A DNA stretch of 64,000 bases from Mortierella sp. BCC40632. Lineage: Eukaryota > Mortierellomycota > Mortierellomycetes > Mortierellales > Mortierellaceae. Shown here piece by piece: positions 44,916 to 57,241 of the stretch. How positions within the stretch are numbered: the stretch's first letter is position 1; every line of letters begins with the position of its first letter. The stretch covers positions 2,416,001-2,480,000 of the forward strand of contig WAEK01000001.1 of NCBI GenBank assembly GCA_011634665.1, written 5' to 3'. Made by a program: the position numbers and the translations under genes. The notes beneath the pieces were generated by a model. The model saw only the letters and a program-made list of their open reading frames with translations, was not told the origin of the DNA and did no database searches.

Positions 44916-46935
44916 ATGGCAATCAACACAATAGCTCTGATAGGAGTTTGGCGATGGCTCAAGTCTCGAGTCATAGGGCTCGACTCACTCCTCTTGCTTG
45001 CAAAGGGCTCAAGCTCCCGACTTGGAACAAGGTCCGCCTTTGAGTCGGTCGTTCTCGCTACCTTGGTCTTTGTCCTTGCTGCCATTGCCAAGTACCCTAA
45101 CAGGGCTATCTTTACTCGCGCTCGACCTGATCTCAAGGGCAAGATTGCCCCCGGTTTCCCAGTTCTGGGAAACATGCCTCAGCTAGTTTGGAACCAAAAG
45201 CGGTCTCTGATGATGCTCAATGAAGCTTTCAAGACAGTTGGTGATAATTTGATGCTCTCCATGCCTATCTATGGAACGGTTATTCTCTGTAATACACCAG
45301 CACAAATGGAGCACATCTTCCGTGTAAGTCTCTCCACACATTTCCAGACCTTGAACCAAAGCATGACTCTTGCTCGCCTTTGACCTAACCGGCATTCCTT
45401 CTGAGATAGCGGCCAGAAATGTATATCAAGGGCTTTATTTTCCAAGATCAGCTCCGAGACATCCTTGGCGAAGGGATCTTCGTTTCTGATGGCGAGCGTT
45501 GGAAATTCCATCGCAAGACGGCGTCCAATATTTTTACCACCAGGCTCTACCGTCAGCTCGTCCAAGGCGCCTTCAAAGAAACAGGTCTAGATCTCTGTCG
45601 TGTATTGAATGATCAATGTGCGGTCTATAACCAACAAGGGAAACATCACGTACAAGGTGTCCGCACGGTGGATCTACAGGCCCTTTTCCTGAAACTTACT
45701 TTAGATGCCTTTGGCAAGTTGACGTTTGGACTCAACTTTGAATCGTTAAAACTTGATGAGGGTCAACCCCATGAGTTTGGGGATGCTTTTGACTATCTGA
45801 CGGCAGTTGCAGATGATCGTGTCTCGAATCCCGTCTGGTACTGGACCGATTATTTGGTTCCAGGCAAGAAAAGGAAACTGAAGCAGGCTGTTGGGGTGCT
45901 GAACAAGTACGCGGCAATGGCCGTCAAGGCACGACGCGAAGAAACAGAAGAGGAGAGGGAGAAGAGGCCGCGAGACCTGTTGGACCATTTTATTAATCAC
46001 ATCTCAGAAGATGGCTCCAAATTGACGGACGTGGAGCTCAGGGATGTGTTTGTCAATTTTATGATGTAAGTGGCTCGACTGCTTTCCTCCCCCTACATGG
46101 AGTTGTCCAATCATCCTGCCTGGTTCAACCTTGGCCCCTGGACGGTGGAAAAGGAGCTCGTATGAGAAAAGAGCACCCCTGAGAACTAGAACCAACGCAA
46201 GGCCTATTTACTAACTCACGACCTTCTTTTAGTGCTGGCCGTGACACGACTGCACAGACACTGTCGTGGCAGTTCCTCGCCTTGATGAAAAGTCCACGCG
46301 TCATGGGCAACCTCCGAAAAGAACTCCGAACCGTTTTTGGCGAGCTAAACACTGATGCCAGCGGTTTTGATACCTTGCCAGATATCACCTACGAGATTCT
46401 TAACCAAGAACTCCCCTACCTTCGCGCAGTTTTTCATGAAACCTTGCGGCTTTGGCCTCCTGTACCCAAGAATGTCAAGATTGCTAGCGAGCCTGATATC
46501 CTTCCTGGGGGCATTCGGGTCTACAAGGGAGATATCGTTGCAACATCTACCTGGTGTCTTGGCCGAAACAAGAGTGTTTGGGGCGAGGATGCCGAAGAGT
46601 TTGTACCTGAACGATGGCTGATCTCACCTGAGAATGGGGACGAAGTCAATGGTGTTGCACCTGCCACCAGAACAGTAGAAGGAGTGCGCCGCAAGAGTCC
46701 ATTTGGAAAGTTCAAGGTCGAAAGCCAGTTCAAGTTCACATCATTTAATGCTGGCCCAAGACTCTGTCTAGGTCAGACGTTTGCGACGCTGGAGGCTATG
46801 ATGACGACGTGTCTGTTGCTCCAGAATTTTGACTTCCATCTAAAGCCAGGTCAGCCGCCTGTGATGCCCAAGAACTCGTTAACCCTCCCAATGCAGAATC
46901 CGCTCTTGACGATCGTCACCCGGCGAGGCGAGTGA
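44916..46935 (+). CDS. Cytochrome P450 monooxygenase
   Basis: Heme-thiolate monooxygenase, probably anchored in the ER. Exons are 44916-45323, 45410-46065 and 46233-46935; phases agree and give 588 aa, longer than the usual 500-530. A hydrophobic anchor is at about residues 48-60 (ESVVLATLVFVLAAIA), followed by the proline-rich hinge (GKIAPGFPVLGN). The I-helix oxygen-activation motif is AGRDTTAQT (about 356). The K-helix ExxR is in HETLRLW (about 423-426), PERW follows, and the heme loop is FNAGPRLCLG with the Cys ligand at about 533. Sequence around the I and K helices is like CYP52/CYP86-type fatty acid hydroxylases, but subfamily and substrate cannot be assigned by eye. An insert of about 30 residues before the heme loop accounts for part of the extra length. 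Confidence 0.93.
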
Positions 46936-47731
46936 ACGAAAATAGGGCAGAAACAAGGGTGCGAGCATTCGCGTGGGGAGAAGAAGAGAAGGGAGGGAGA
47001 AGAGGGAGTAAGAAAAGAAGCAAGCTATGGACTTTGGGAGCATTATAGCCTGTTTCTAATAAAGAGGAGTGCAGCGAAAAAGAAGACAACCATCGGAGGT
47101 AATTCTCTGCTCTGTTGTCCTGCTTACATCTGTCCAGCTGCAGTGACAGACATGTAGTGCAGAAGAGGCGCGTGCGTTCGACCTAATCAAGGGGACAACA
47201 GACCTGGTAAGCGAGTAAATTCGAAGGCAGAAAATCATCCCTGCGACCAAGCCGCACATCAATTTTATTTGTCTGAATCACATACACAGCCGGCCTATGT
47301 TGGTCCAGGCAATGCCCCTCTGGGGAGCAGCCACACGCGGCCGCCGCTCCCATTTTTATAATTTTGTACGATTGCATGGCAACTGTCCTCTTCTCCACAC
47401 CTTTCTCCTCTCCGCTTCTCTTATCCCTCCCCCCCTCCCATTGCCACCACTCGACTGCCTGCTTCTCTACTTCCCTGCTTGGATTCACAGCCCTCGACTC
47501 GACTTTCTTCTTTTCCTCCGCTCCCCTTCCCTCACTTTTGCGCTTGTTGTCCTGTACTCCTCGTCTCACAATCCTTGCTCTACACACACATACACAAACG
47601 CACATACATCAATATTCACCACTTCCAGGATCACTATCGGTCTCCCATTCCTTTTCGCCAATCGACCAGTTTCTCTACCGTCTTTTGTCCTGCAACGTCT
47701 TTGTCTACAATCCACATCCACAGCCTTCACC
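46936..47731. other. intergenic region with a promoter-like end
   Basis: 3' region of the P450, then from about 47340 a promoter-like stretch: an AT-rich TTTTTATAATTTT near 47351 and a 350-base pyrimidine-rich leader with CACA repeats running into the ATG at 47732. No coding signal in between. Confidence 0.4.
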
Positions 47732-47842
47732 ATGGGGTTCTTTCATAAGAGTCTCCTGCCAGCTCATTTCGATAACGAAGATGTTCAGATCAGCGCTGAG
47801 CTTTGTCCCAACATTGCCATTCGCGTTATCGGCCTCAAGTAA
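47732..47842 (+). CDS. orphan first exon or 36-aa small protein
   Basis: Behind a strong fungal-style leader and a good start context (CACCATGG), the frame reads MGFFHKSLLPAHFDNEDVQI and SAELCPNIAIRVIGLK, then TAA inside a 17-base A run. An alternative is a donor GTAAAA overlapping the stop (CTCAA|GTAAAA, phase 2). The beta-strand-like end would continue well into GEITILSG at 50871, the start of the next plus-strand gene, but phases do not match directly (phase 2 against phase 0). A further exon would be needed in the 3-kb gap. No family is recognised. Confidence 0.35.
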   Translation: MGFFHKSLLPAHFDNEDVQISAELCPNIAIRVIGLK

Positions 47843-48027
47843 AAAAAAAAAAAAAAAAAGCAGAGAAACAACTTCGTTTTGGTCCCCTTCTTTCCCATAA
47901 CTTCCTTTGGACTTTGCATGCCGTGCATACCTCTGAGCGCCAGCATCATCAGCATGCATGGCTCTGTACCGATCAATCCCCCCTTTCTTTGCTCTCCGAT
48001 CGACAGACGCCAGTGAGGCGTAAGAAT

Positions 48028-48061
<34 letters not shown>

Positions 48062-50342
48062 GCGAGAGAGCGAGAGAGAGAGAGAAAGAAAGAGAGAGAG
48101 AAAGAAGGAGAGAGAGAAAGAAAGAGAGAGAGAAAGTTTTTTTTTTTTTTTTTTTTGCACCCTCTTCGAACGTTATTCCCAGTGTCGAGCGTCGGCTCAA
48201 TCTATTTCACTCAAGAACTCGCGGTAGTAATGAGGGGGAGAACCTGACGGAAGCAGCTCCGGTTCATGTCCGCCTCGCAGCGCCCGCCGCCGGCTCACAA
48301 ACAAAGAAGCACTCCATGATAACAATCAAGAGGGGGATAAAAAAGAAGTCTCCAACCGACAAAACGGCTCTGGCCCTGAGCCGTTTGCACAGCTTTAGCA
48401 TGGAGCGAGAGAAAGCTCTCTCCTCGCTAGGCTAAGACTCTTTCTCCAACCCCCAACCCCAACCCCCACCATCTCCCCTGTTGGTTCTTTCTATTGTTCA
48501 CTGCATGAACAAGTATGTACATGGTCGAGTAGCTGATGTGCCCCTTCCTGTATCCAATGCTCTCGAGCTTTCCACATCCTCTCCCTTTCTACTTTTCCCC
48601 AAAAAGAGCCTGAGGAGGAGAGGAGTCTATCGATTCATCCTGTCGTCATGTTCGAGCCCAATGGCTTTCGCAATCGTTTTAGCCTTTCTTGACCTTCATG
48701 GGATTGGAGAGGGGGATGAGTAGGTGAGTGGGTGAGATGAGCTTGGTCGGAAATGAAAAGAGTGTCTCGACCGCAGTTCTCCTTGTTCCTCTGCAATCAG
48801 TCCTTCGCCTATTGCCTTGGTCGCACACGCTCAAGACATTGTAATGTTGTGCAAGTCGACGTGACGGACCATGTGTACAGAGGCGCTGGTCCAGCCCCCC
48901 TCCCCCTGTTCCTGGGGGAGGGGGGAAGAGTGTGGAAGGGATGGTAGTTCTTGTTCGCTCGTCCGATGCATCGAATGCATCGAGGCCCATTTGAGCTGCA
49001 ACTTAAAAGGCCGCAGCATCCTATCTGTATTTGGTCACCATTCTCATGGGCGGTTGGGTCCAGTGCTTTCAACATTTGTGTTTTCTCGCCGTTGGCACCG
49101 CCTCTCTTTTGTGGCGGTCCTCTGCTCCACATCGTTTCCTCTGGTTTTTGTTAGTTATGCATGTCAATGCATAAGAGGAAGACGAGCAACAGGCTGCGTT
49201 TCCTAAAAAGTGCCGCATCTGGTCAGGCAATGGCTTCTCTGTGCGCACAGCTACTTGTGAGTTGGAGCTCCAATAGACCCTGTCGGCCCAGATCAACCGC
49301 CTTGGGCACAGGGCCAGGGACGGAGCCAGGCAACCGCTGAGTCTTGCATGGAAATTAAGGTTTCTGAACTGATAACTGCTCAGTGAGAGGTCTGGCCCTC
49401 GAGTTACAGTGAGGAGAGCTGTTTGTTTTGCGAGGCCTGCTCGTTTAGTCATCCGTTCTTCTCTTTCCTCCCCACCCCTTCGCTCTTTATCCCACCCACG
49501 CAGTCTTGAGAGAGGCGCTCCTGAGAAAATCCATCCCCAGCAGAGGAAGGGACGAGTTCAACAAAGGGCTTGCTTGCTCCAAATGAAATGGTTGCACAAA
49601 AAGGCGAGCTGCTCACTAAATACTCGCTCCACTCGACCCTCTCATCTCCAAGTGAGGGCACAAACAGCCCTCTGGGCTTGCTTGGGCTTGCTCTCTTCCT
49701 CCTTCACTACCCCCAACTACAGCTTGCCACAACAACTTGCTCTCAACCGGCTTGAATGTGGTTAGAGCCAGCTGACGAGACAGGGCCGAGGCGTCGAGGT
49801 GCGATCCAGCTTGACCGATTGAGAGCGCCTTATTATTATTATTATTTTTTTTATTCTCTTTCTGCTCCCATGTCGCAATGTAATCTCTTGTGAACCCTAT
49901 GTCATGTTCTGCTCTGACCTGTTCCGCTCAGTTCATGGGAAACGTGGAGTGGAAAAAAAAAAAGGTTGAGTAAAAGGGCAAGGTGAGATGGACGGAGCGG
50001 AAAAAAAAGAGAAAGAGAGTCGGTTTGCTCATTTCGACTGATCTAGAAGCATTCTTCCGGAGAGAGAGTTTCCATCAACATAAGAGTCATGTCTGTGCCA
50101 CCGACTGATTCGTTAGCCCGGCGTTTTCTTTGCCCAGTTTGGCGAAGAGATGGACGCAAGGACAAATAAGAGAAGTGTAGGGCGGAGACAAAATGTTGCT
50201 ATTCTTTAGAGATAGCACCTTTTTTTTTTTTTTTTTTTTCGCCACGCATGGTTCTTCCAACTGATGGCATGTCGGGCTTCCTCTCATCTCCATTCCACAA
50301 CCACCGATGCCGTTATCACTACTATTGCCACGACCATCACTC

Positions 50343-50381
<39 letters not shown>

Positions 50382-50870
50382 CAGTGGTTGCACAAAAAAC
50401 AGACTTGCACACCCCTTTTCGCACCATGTAAATTAATCCGAATGCCTAGAAACAGGCACACTGTACACAATGGAGCGAGAGCGCGAATATCCTGTTGGCG
50501 TGTCTGTGCCATTATGGAAGCACAGAGAGAGAGGTGTGAGCTCTGGGGCGCAACGCCGGTAGGAGATATATGACATTTTTTTTTAAGTGCTAGACTATGC
50601 ATGTTCCAGCAATGGGAGGAAGGGAGGTTCGTGGGCGCTGGCTTTTTTTTCTTTTTTTGGGTCACCTTTTTGTCGAAGAGAACGGATACAGAGAGCAGGA
50701 GCAAAAACGAGAGAGAATGTACTCCTCAATTCCCCTTGTCCTCTGTTCGAGTATAGTCCTTTGAGTAAGATCAGATAGCTCTGATCATCCGATACACAAA
50801 GTTGAGCCACTCCTAACCTCATGTTTTATTCTCCTTTACGTACCCCCGGGCATTTTATTTGTTGTTGTAG
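47843..50870. other. 3-kb region without a recognised gene
   Basis: Contains a mixed GA/GAAA purine tract (48027-48136) followed by a T run, a C/G palindrome-like CCCCCTCCCC...GGGGAGGGGG near 48895-48925, an ATT repeat near 49831, and a GA microsatellite at 50346-50379. Either intergenic, or a very long intron between the orphan exon and the DUF4097-like gene. Confidence 0.4.
50346..50379. repeat. GA dinucleotide microsatellite
   Basis: About seventeen GA units in the gene-poor 47.8-50.9 kb stretch. Confidence 0.85.
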
Positions 50871-52476
50871 GGAGAGATAACAATACTGAGTGGTAGTGAA
50901 GACATGATTCATATTAGGACTAGTGTCCAGGCCAAGGAATCCATTCTCAAGAACGCAGCTGCATTAGAGCCAACCCAGGACGGCGACCAATACACCTACA
51001 CGATCCACACACCTCTTGAAGAAAAATTGGAGAAGGCAGTGACCTTTCAGTTATTTGTAACGATCCCCAGGACATTAGAGTCGCTTGAATCATTCTCGAT
51101 CACGGGCACCAATGTTGAGCTGTCTGTCGGAAACATTAGCCATACATTTATCCGGAGCCTCAAGGTCATGAATGGACGCGGTGATATTACATTTGAGGTA
51201 TGCATCCAGAGCCCCTTCCCCTTTTCTTTCCATTATTATTAATTTTTCCTGCCCCCTAAGAAACGATCAGATCAGAATGACACGCTCAACAATATTCCTA
51301 TACCATGGCTCTTTCTACTAGAACTTTTATGGAGAAACAGCCACGATCCAGAGCAGTATTGTGGGTGCGATCAGTGGACGATATAATGTAGCACAGTTCT
51401 TTACGAACTCCAAGCTTGGTCGCTCCGAATGTAATATCCGCTTATTGAATGCCGAAGTGCCAAACAAAGTCATTGTCTCGACCGCCAATTCCAAGATTGG
51501 ACTCTCCGTCGACGGAACAGATTTACTTCAATCCTTTGCTGTTGAAGCCAAGACACAATGTGCACCTCTGGAGGCCAAAGTCCTATTGGGATCCAAAGAT
51601 CAACGCCTCGTGGGCAACTTTATCAACTTTGGTGCGCCCTTGCGGTTACGCCTTTCAGGCAATTACCAGGGAAGAGTCGAGACCAGAACACATTATGGAA
51701 AGATCTTTTTGGAAGAGCCTGAGTTTGTTCGGTTGGAGGGTGCTGTATTAACTGTACCTTCCTCGAGTGACCGATACCGACGCAGTCTTCATCATCCTCA
51801 GAGCCATCCGATCTCGCCTTCGTCGTCCAGTATCCCCCTCCCACCCACACCTACCTCACCAACAACCTTTGGAACAAGCCATGGACAGCTATGCCCTTCA
51901 TCTCAACTACAGTTCTCACCAACGAGATCTCACTCAGCCGATGTATCAACTTCCTCGAGTATCTCTCATCAATCCTTGCAGGACACGACCATGACCTGGG
52001 GTGAGGACCATCATCCACACCATCATGGACTCCATCAACCACCTTCTCCCTCCTATAGTCACTTATCTCAACACCATGCCCACTTTGCACTTCACCCTTC
52101 ATCCCCGGGTGTTTCGTCATCATCATCATCGTCGTCCAGCACTTCATCTCGCCGGGCTGGTTCCATTCATGAGCCTGACCTTGGCAATAATAGTCAGCGG
52201 ACTGGAGGAGAAGAAGGTCGTCGTCCCAGGTCCGAATCAGTGTCGGGTTCGTCTCTGTCCCGTCCATCATCTTCGCAACGTTCACCCTCGTATGGACCCA
52301 CTCAATCCGGACGTGTGGGAGGCAAGGCAGCCAAGATGGCAGCCGAGAAGCAACGACGGAAAGAGGACGAGAAAGATTCTGTAATTACGAGAGAGTTGAT
52401 TGGGATGATTGGTGAGGGTCCCGGGTTGGTAATGGCCAAGAATAGTAGTGGTGATATTACCTTCCAATTGATTTAA
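50871..52476 (+). CDS. DUF4097-like beta-repeat protein, 5' incomplete
   Basis: Exons are 50871-51197 and 51322-52476, in phase, 493 aa visible. The first exon begins after acceptor TTGTTGTAG in phase 0 (GEITILSGSEDMIHIRTSVQ), so at least one upstream exon is missing. An in-frame ATG at 50904 is an alternative start. The first 290 or so residues are short alternating beta strands (GRYNVAQFFTNSKLG, HYGKIFLEE) like the DUF4097 right-handed beta-helix fold of adhesin-like proteins, and carry no catalytic motif. A disordered Ser/His/Pro-rich segment follows, and then the chain ends in GEGPGLVMAKNSSGDITFQL, which looks like the last strands of the same fold. The disordered part is thus an insert. 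Function unknown. Confidence 0.6.
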
Positions 52477-52923
52477 GAGTATGATGAGCTTACTGAAAAA
52501 AAAAAAGAAAAAAAAGAATACGTAGTAATAGCTACTCTATGCTTGCCCCTTACTCTCCTACCCCCCTACCCCCTACCCCTGAGATATGAGAAACTGTATA
52601 TAGCTGTGAGGAAGTAATACTATACCAAGAAGAGAATCTAATGAAGATCAAACAACCTGAATAGAGAATATAAATACATCTTTTCCCCCCAACGACTAGA
52701 AGATATCGAGATTTTCCTTTGTGGCATGTATCTCTTGGATCTAAATAGCTGAGTCGCAATATCGTCGTTTTTGTACCATCCTTTTTTAGTCGACATGGTT
52801 CGAGGGAGCACCAATGATTGTGCGGATCAAATTCATTGACATTTTTTCAGACCTTCCCTCCCCCCATCCTCCTTTTCTCTCATTCCCTTCTTTCTCACGC
52901 GCGTGTTTCTTTTCTTTTCTGTT

Positions 52924-52963
<40 letters not shown>

Positions 52964-53369
52964 TTCTTTCTTTTTCTTTCTTTTTTTTTCTTCTACTTTT
53001 ATTTCAAAGAGAATTGTTACAGGTGTATAAGCTACAAGGAGGTGGGGGAGAGTTCTTTGAGTACATGGTGATCTCACACAATCACGATTTGGGGGCAATC
53101 GCGATTTGAGGCACTGAAGGAGGGAAACAAACAAACAAACAAACAGAGAATCAATCAAACAGAACAAGGTGATTACGAGCGAGAGTAGGAGGGGGGGGAC
53201 TGGGATTAGAGTATAGAGGAACAAACAGATGCAAAGTGAAATGCAAACACAAAGGAAGACCCCACAGTCCCGTGCCAAAAAAAAGGGTGTTAGGAGAAAG
53301 AAAGAAGAAAGTGTGTGAGAGAGAAAATTCAATATCTCTAGTATCCCTCTTTTTTTTTGTCTTCCTCAC
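52477..53369. other. convergent intergenic region
   Basis: Between two convergent genes. Contains a C-rich CCCCCTAC repeat near 52557-52578, a TTTC tetranucleotide array (52922-52994), CAAA repeats near 53131 and a G run near 53192. No coding signal. Confidence 0.5.
52922..52994. repeat. TTTC tetranucleotide microsatellite
   Basis: About ten near-perfect TTTC units, then degenerate T/C tract. Sits in the convergent 3' region. Confidence 0.85.
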
Positions 53370-56300
53370 TTAATCCAACAACTTTGGAGACAGCAATGGT
53401 GATACAGATCCAAACTCCTTGTCCCAGTCTGCTGTAGCATTTCCATGAGTTGGGGGCAAAATCCGGATCTTCTCCCCTTCAAACTCAATTTCATAGCCCT
53501 CTTGTTCTTCTTCATCTCGATGATCGTCCAGTACCGAGCCAGAACGCTGTGATGATCCTTCCGAGGCATCCACGCCATATCCGTATTGGGCACTGTAACC
53601 ACCTTCCGACTCATAGTCTTCTTGGTCACGGTCATCCTGAGAATCAACATTCTCCTCGTCTTCACCATAGAGTTCAATCTCATCCCTAGAATCAACCTCC
53701 TCGTCCTCTTCGTCTTGAGAGAGCCCCTCCTCATCTTCATCCTGATAGGAGTCTTCCTCATCCTCATCCTCATCCTGGTAATCGCCATCGTCCTCGTCCT
53801 GAGAATCAATAATCAGCACACTCTGGTTCTCCGCCGCCTGTCCGGTCTCCTCCTGGCCCATCACACTGTCCAGCTCTGTAGATGCGTCTACGGCATCATC
53901 TGAATCCGATATGGGCAAAGGCGGAAAGGCGGACGACTTAGGCTGGGCCGAGCCTGGCCGAAATTGTGAGCTAGCACCAAGGGCACCCAATCCCAAAGCA
54001 GCTGTTGCGGCCAAAGTTGAGGGTGTGGGTTTAGGAAGGTCCGATGAAGTGATGCCAAATTTGATCGGAGACGACTGAGCGAATGCTGAGGCTGTGCTAT
54101 CGAAACTGGATGTTGCCTGAGATGATTGAGCAGAACCTGAGGCAGGCATACTGAATTTGAACACTGGCTGAGTGGGCTCTGGAACGATAGGGGTGGTTTG
54201 AGGAGATGGTGGGGTAGGCTTTGAGGAGGCTTTGCTTTCTGATGCAGGTGCTACATTAGCAAAGATTGATGTGACAGGCGCGACTACCAAAGGGCTTTTG
54301 GCCCTGACAGGTTCTTGAGCAACAATTGATGACTTTTCTCTAGATTCCGACAGGGATGAGAAAGGGTTTGACTGTGGAGAGGACTTGTCGGTTGGTGCAG
54401 CGACCTTTTTAGCGGCATCACTATCCACAATGTTCAAAAGCCTTTGAGCCACTGAAGAGACTGGTGGCAATGGTTCCTCGATAGCTTTATCTGAGCTGGA
54501 GGCTCGAGCAGACACAATGGATGAGGAAGCATCCGATGCATGATCCTGTTTGGCGGCTTTGCCTCGTTCCAATGGCATATCCTCCTCATCTGACTCATCA
54601 TTCGACAAGGCACGTTTCAGAGGAACTGATTCCTTTGGAGGATCTGGGATGCGACCAAAGATCTTGTCATTCTCTTGTTTAGCCCTCTTGCGCCGCTCTG
54701 TTTCACGCAGATTTCTCAGCTCGCGTGGCTCTGGACCACCCCAATGCATGATCCGTCTTGCCTTTAGGTAGTTGGGCAGATCATCGAATTCAACGTCTCT
54801 GTACTTCTTGAGCTCCAAATGCTCCTCGATCGGATCCTCTTCCCATGATTTAAGGATCTCTGCCTTTTTCTCATGGTAGGAATCACCCACGGGGTCCCGA
54901 ATAATCCTGGCAGGATGAACAAACTTGACAATCTGGGGTCGCTTTGAAAGTTGAATGGATGGCGCGCTTGGGATCGAGACTTGAGGCAAGGAAGGGGCTG
55001 TAGTTTGTTCTGACGAAGGGGCCTCTGGTGGCGTGTGCTGAACTGACTGATCCCGCATCTTGGGCGAGGGCAAGGGTCCTAAGGAGTAACCGTTGAAAGA
55101 TTAGAGAGACAAAATCGCTTGATCCCAACTTTCCTATCACTTTCTTTTCTGGATCATATCAGGCTAGATTATCCACTTACGTGTAACTTCTTCAATCAGC
55201 TCGCAGCATGTCTTGGCCTGATATGGAGTTAGGTACCGCCCTGTCATACATTCGAAAAATTTGGCCAAGAGCGGAATATTATCCAGCTCGTGGTCACTGA
55301 GAGCTCCAGGCGCTTTGAGAGCCAAGAACGATTCAAGTGCAGCCTTTCGACCAGTTGGTGTGGGCTCAGCACCGTTGGCTGATTCAACAATGTTTGATAG
55401 CTGAGTGGCAGCCTTAGGAGCAGGGCTCGATTGACGGCTCTGCATGGGCGAAAACTCGAATGCTTCTGTGCTGAGGACATTCTCAGGGATAGACTCGGCA
55501 GCAGGAGGCGAAGGGCTTGATTCAATGGACTTATCCACTTCAACCTCCGTGTCAAGTCGATCCTCAGACTCTGTACTTCCATGTGGTTCACTGGATCGAG
55601 CATGAATTTCGAATTCTTTGATCACTTGAACTTCCTCCTCATTTTGTTCCATTTGGGGCTCCTGTTCCTCTGCATCATCATCCACAATGAGTTCATCCTC
55701 GGCGTTATCTTGGGTGTCTTTATCATTGCCAGAGCTCACAGTTACCTCTGGAGACATGGATGGATAAAACTTCTCGGCATCCGATCCTTCATCTGTCGTG
55801 TAGTATTTTGCCTCTTCAATGCCCTCGACTTCTTCCTCTGAGTCCTCATCGATATGCGATTCAGTCAGCTGAACCTGTACAGCCGAATGGAAAGTAAGGT
55901 CGTCATCAGCATCATCATGCACTTCATCCTTAGCGAAGAAGCTGCTTTCGTCGACTATAGGAATCGAGAGCTCAACAGCTTCCGCCTCCTCTACGATTGA
56001 AGACTTGGCCGAGTCAGATAAAGGTGGAGACATCTCATTCATACGCTCCGCCTCGGGTGTCTGAAACTCAGCGGTGTTGCCACGTTTCGATCGCCTCTTT
56101 CCTTTCTTCGGCTTTGAGAGTGATGCTATGGCGGGTTCTTGGGATTCCTCTTCTGCTTCTGCCTGCGCCTGTGTCTCTGCCTGTGCCTCCGCCTCCGCCT
56201 CCGCCTCCGCTTCTCTCTCTCCCTTTTCCTCCACTTCTCTCTCTGCCTCTGCCTCTGCCTCCAGATCCTTCACTGAAGCGGTTGTCTCTTGGACTGGTGT

Positions 56301-57241
56301 TGACTCGGCTTCAGGAGAGACGGAGAGTCGGTCTCTATCACTTTCTTCTCTGAGACGAGTTGACCTTCTGACAGGTGCTTGTGGAGCAACTGCCTTTTTT
56401 GAGCGTCTCGTAGATCGCCTAGGTTGAGTAACAGCCTCCGATTCTTGTTGGCTGGCTGAAATATCGACACTGTCGAGGCTGAATCTCGGTTCTTGTTCTT
56501 GGATCAAGGTATCGGATGCCTTTTTCAGGCTCTCACTATGATTAGCTGAATCCTCGTCTTCAACGTTGGCTGCATCTTGAGATGGTGCAACCATAGTTGT
56601 CTATGAAATACATTTTTTTTTTTTTTTTTTTGTGTTGGTTAGAATGAGAAGATGGGTGGGGGAAAAGGCCCTCACAACTTGAATCATGTAGCACTTTTCT
56701 ATCCTCTTACCTGTGAATTCTCGTCGTTTGTCGCACTCTCAGGCAAAGTCGCTTCTTCCTCCTCTGCGTGACTCTCAGGCAAAGCCTCTTTTTCTTCTGC
56801 ATGGTCTTCGGGCATTTCCGTGATCTCTTCAGCATGTTCCTCAGACAAAGTTACTTCCTCGCTGCCATGCTCTTCAGGCATCGCCTCATCCTCTGCGGTG
56901 GAGTCCTCGGACTGAATGGATTCCTTTGAAGATTTGTCTGTTGCATCGACCACATCTGTCGTTGTTGCTTCATCTGGTGCCCATGGATTTAAAAATTGGC
57001 TGAGTCTCTTGCGCAGGCTTGGTGTCTGGGTGCCGGGATTGTGGACATGGTGTTAATCAACCAAGGATGCAAACAATCGGCTACACTTGGCTAGTCCTTC
57101 AGGAAGAAATCAATTTACCTTCAGTGGCGGTCGTGGGACATATGCAGCAGCATTCGATGGGTCTCGCCGTGAGTACGGCGAGCGTTTACTGGAGGCTGAA
57201 CGGGCTCTTGTGCGAGGGGTCATCTCATTGGTGTCCTCCAT
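53370..57241 (-). CDS. long acidic disordered protein, possible nuclear-basket nucleoporin
   Basis: Minus-strand exons 57119-57241, 56711-57025, 55181-56600 and 53370-55078, all phases agreeing, 1188 aa. Residues 1-41 are Ser/Arg-rich (RTRARSASSKRSPYSRRDPS). Exon 2 opens with a basic amphipathic helix, TPSLRKRLSQFLNPW. Acidic tandem repeats built on HAEE and LPES follow. The centre has basic clusters (RRSTRRSKKA) and an Ala/Glu repeat. A compact conserved-looking block lies in exon 4 (IVKFVHPARIIRDP, KARRIMHWGGPEPRELRNLR). Then Ser/Pro-rich sequence with a few F-x-F and FG motifs (VFKFSMPAS, IKFGITSS), a very acidic stretch, and DWDKEFGSV near the end. An amphipathic helix followed by disorder with sparse FG motifs recalls Nup1/Nup60-type basket nucleoporins, but that is inference. 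The start at 57241 is the first ATG in an open frame; an upstream exon is possible. Confidence 0.6.

Noticed and set aside
48027..48136. GA/GAAA purine array as a possible CRISPR-like or satellite repeat
   Set aside because: It is a simple microsatellite with no spacers or defined unit.
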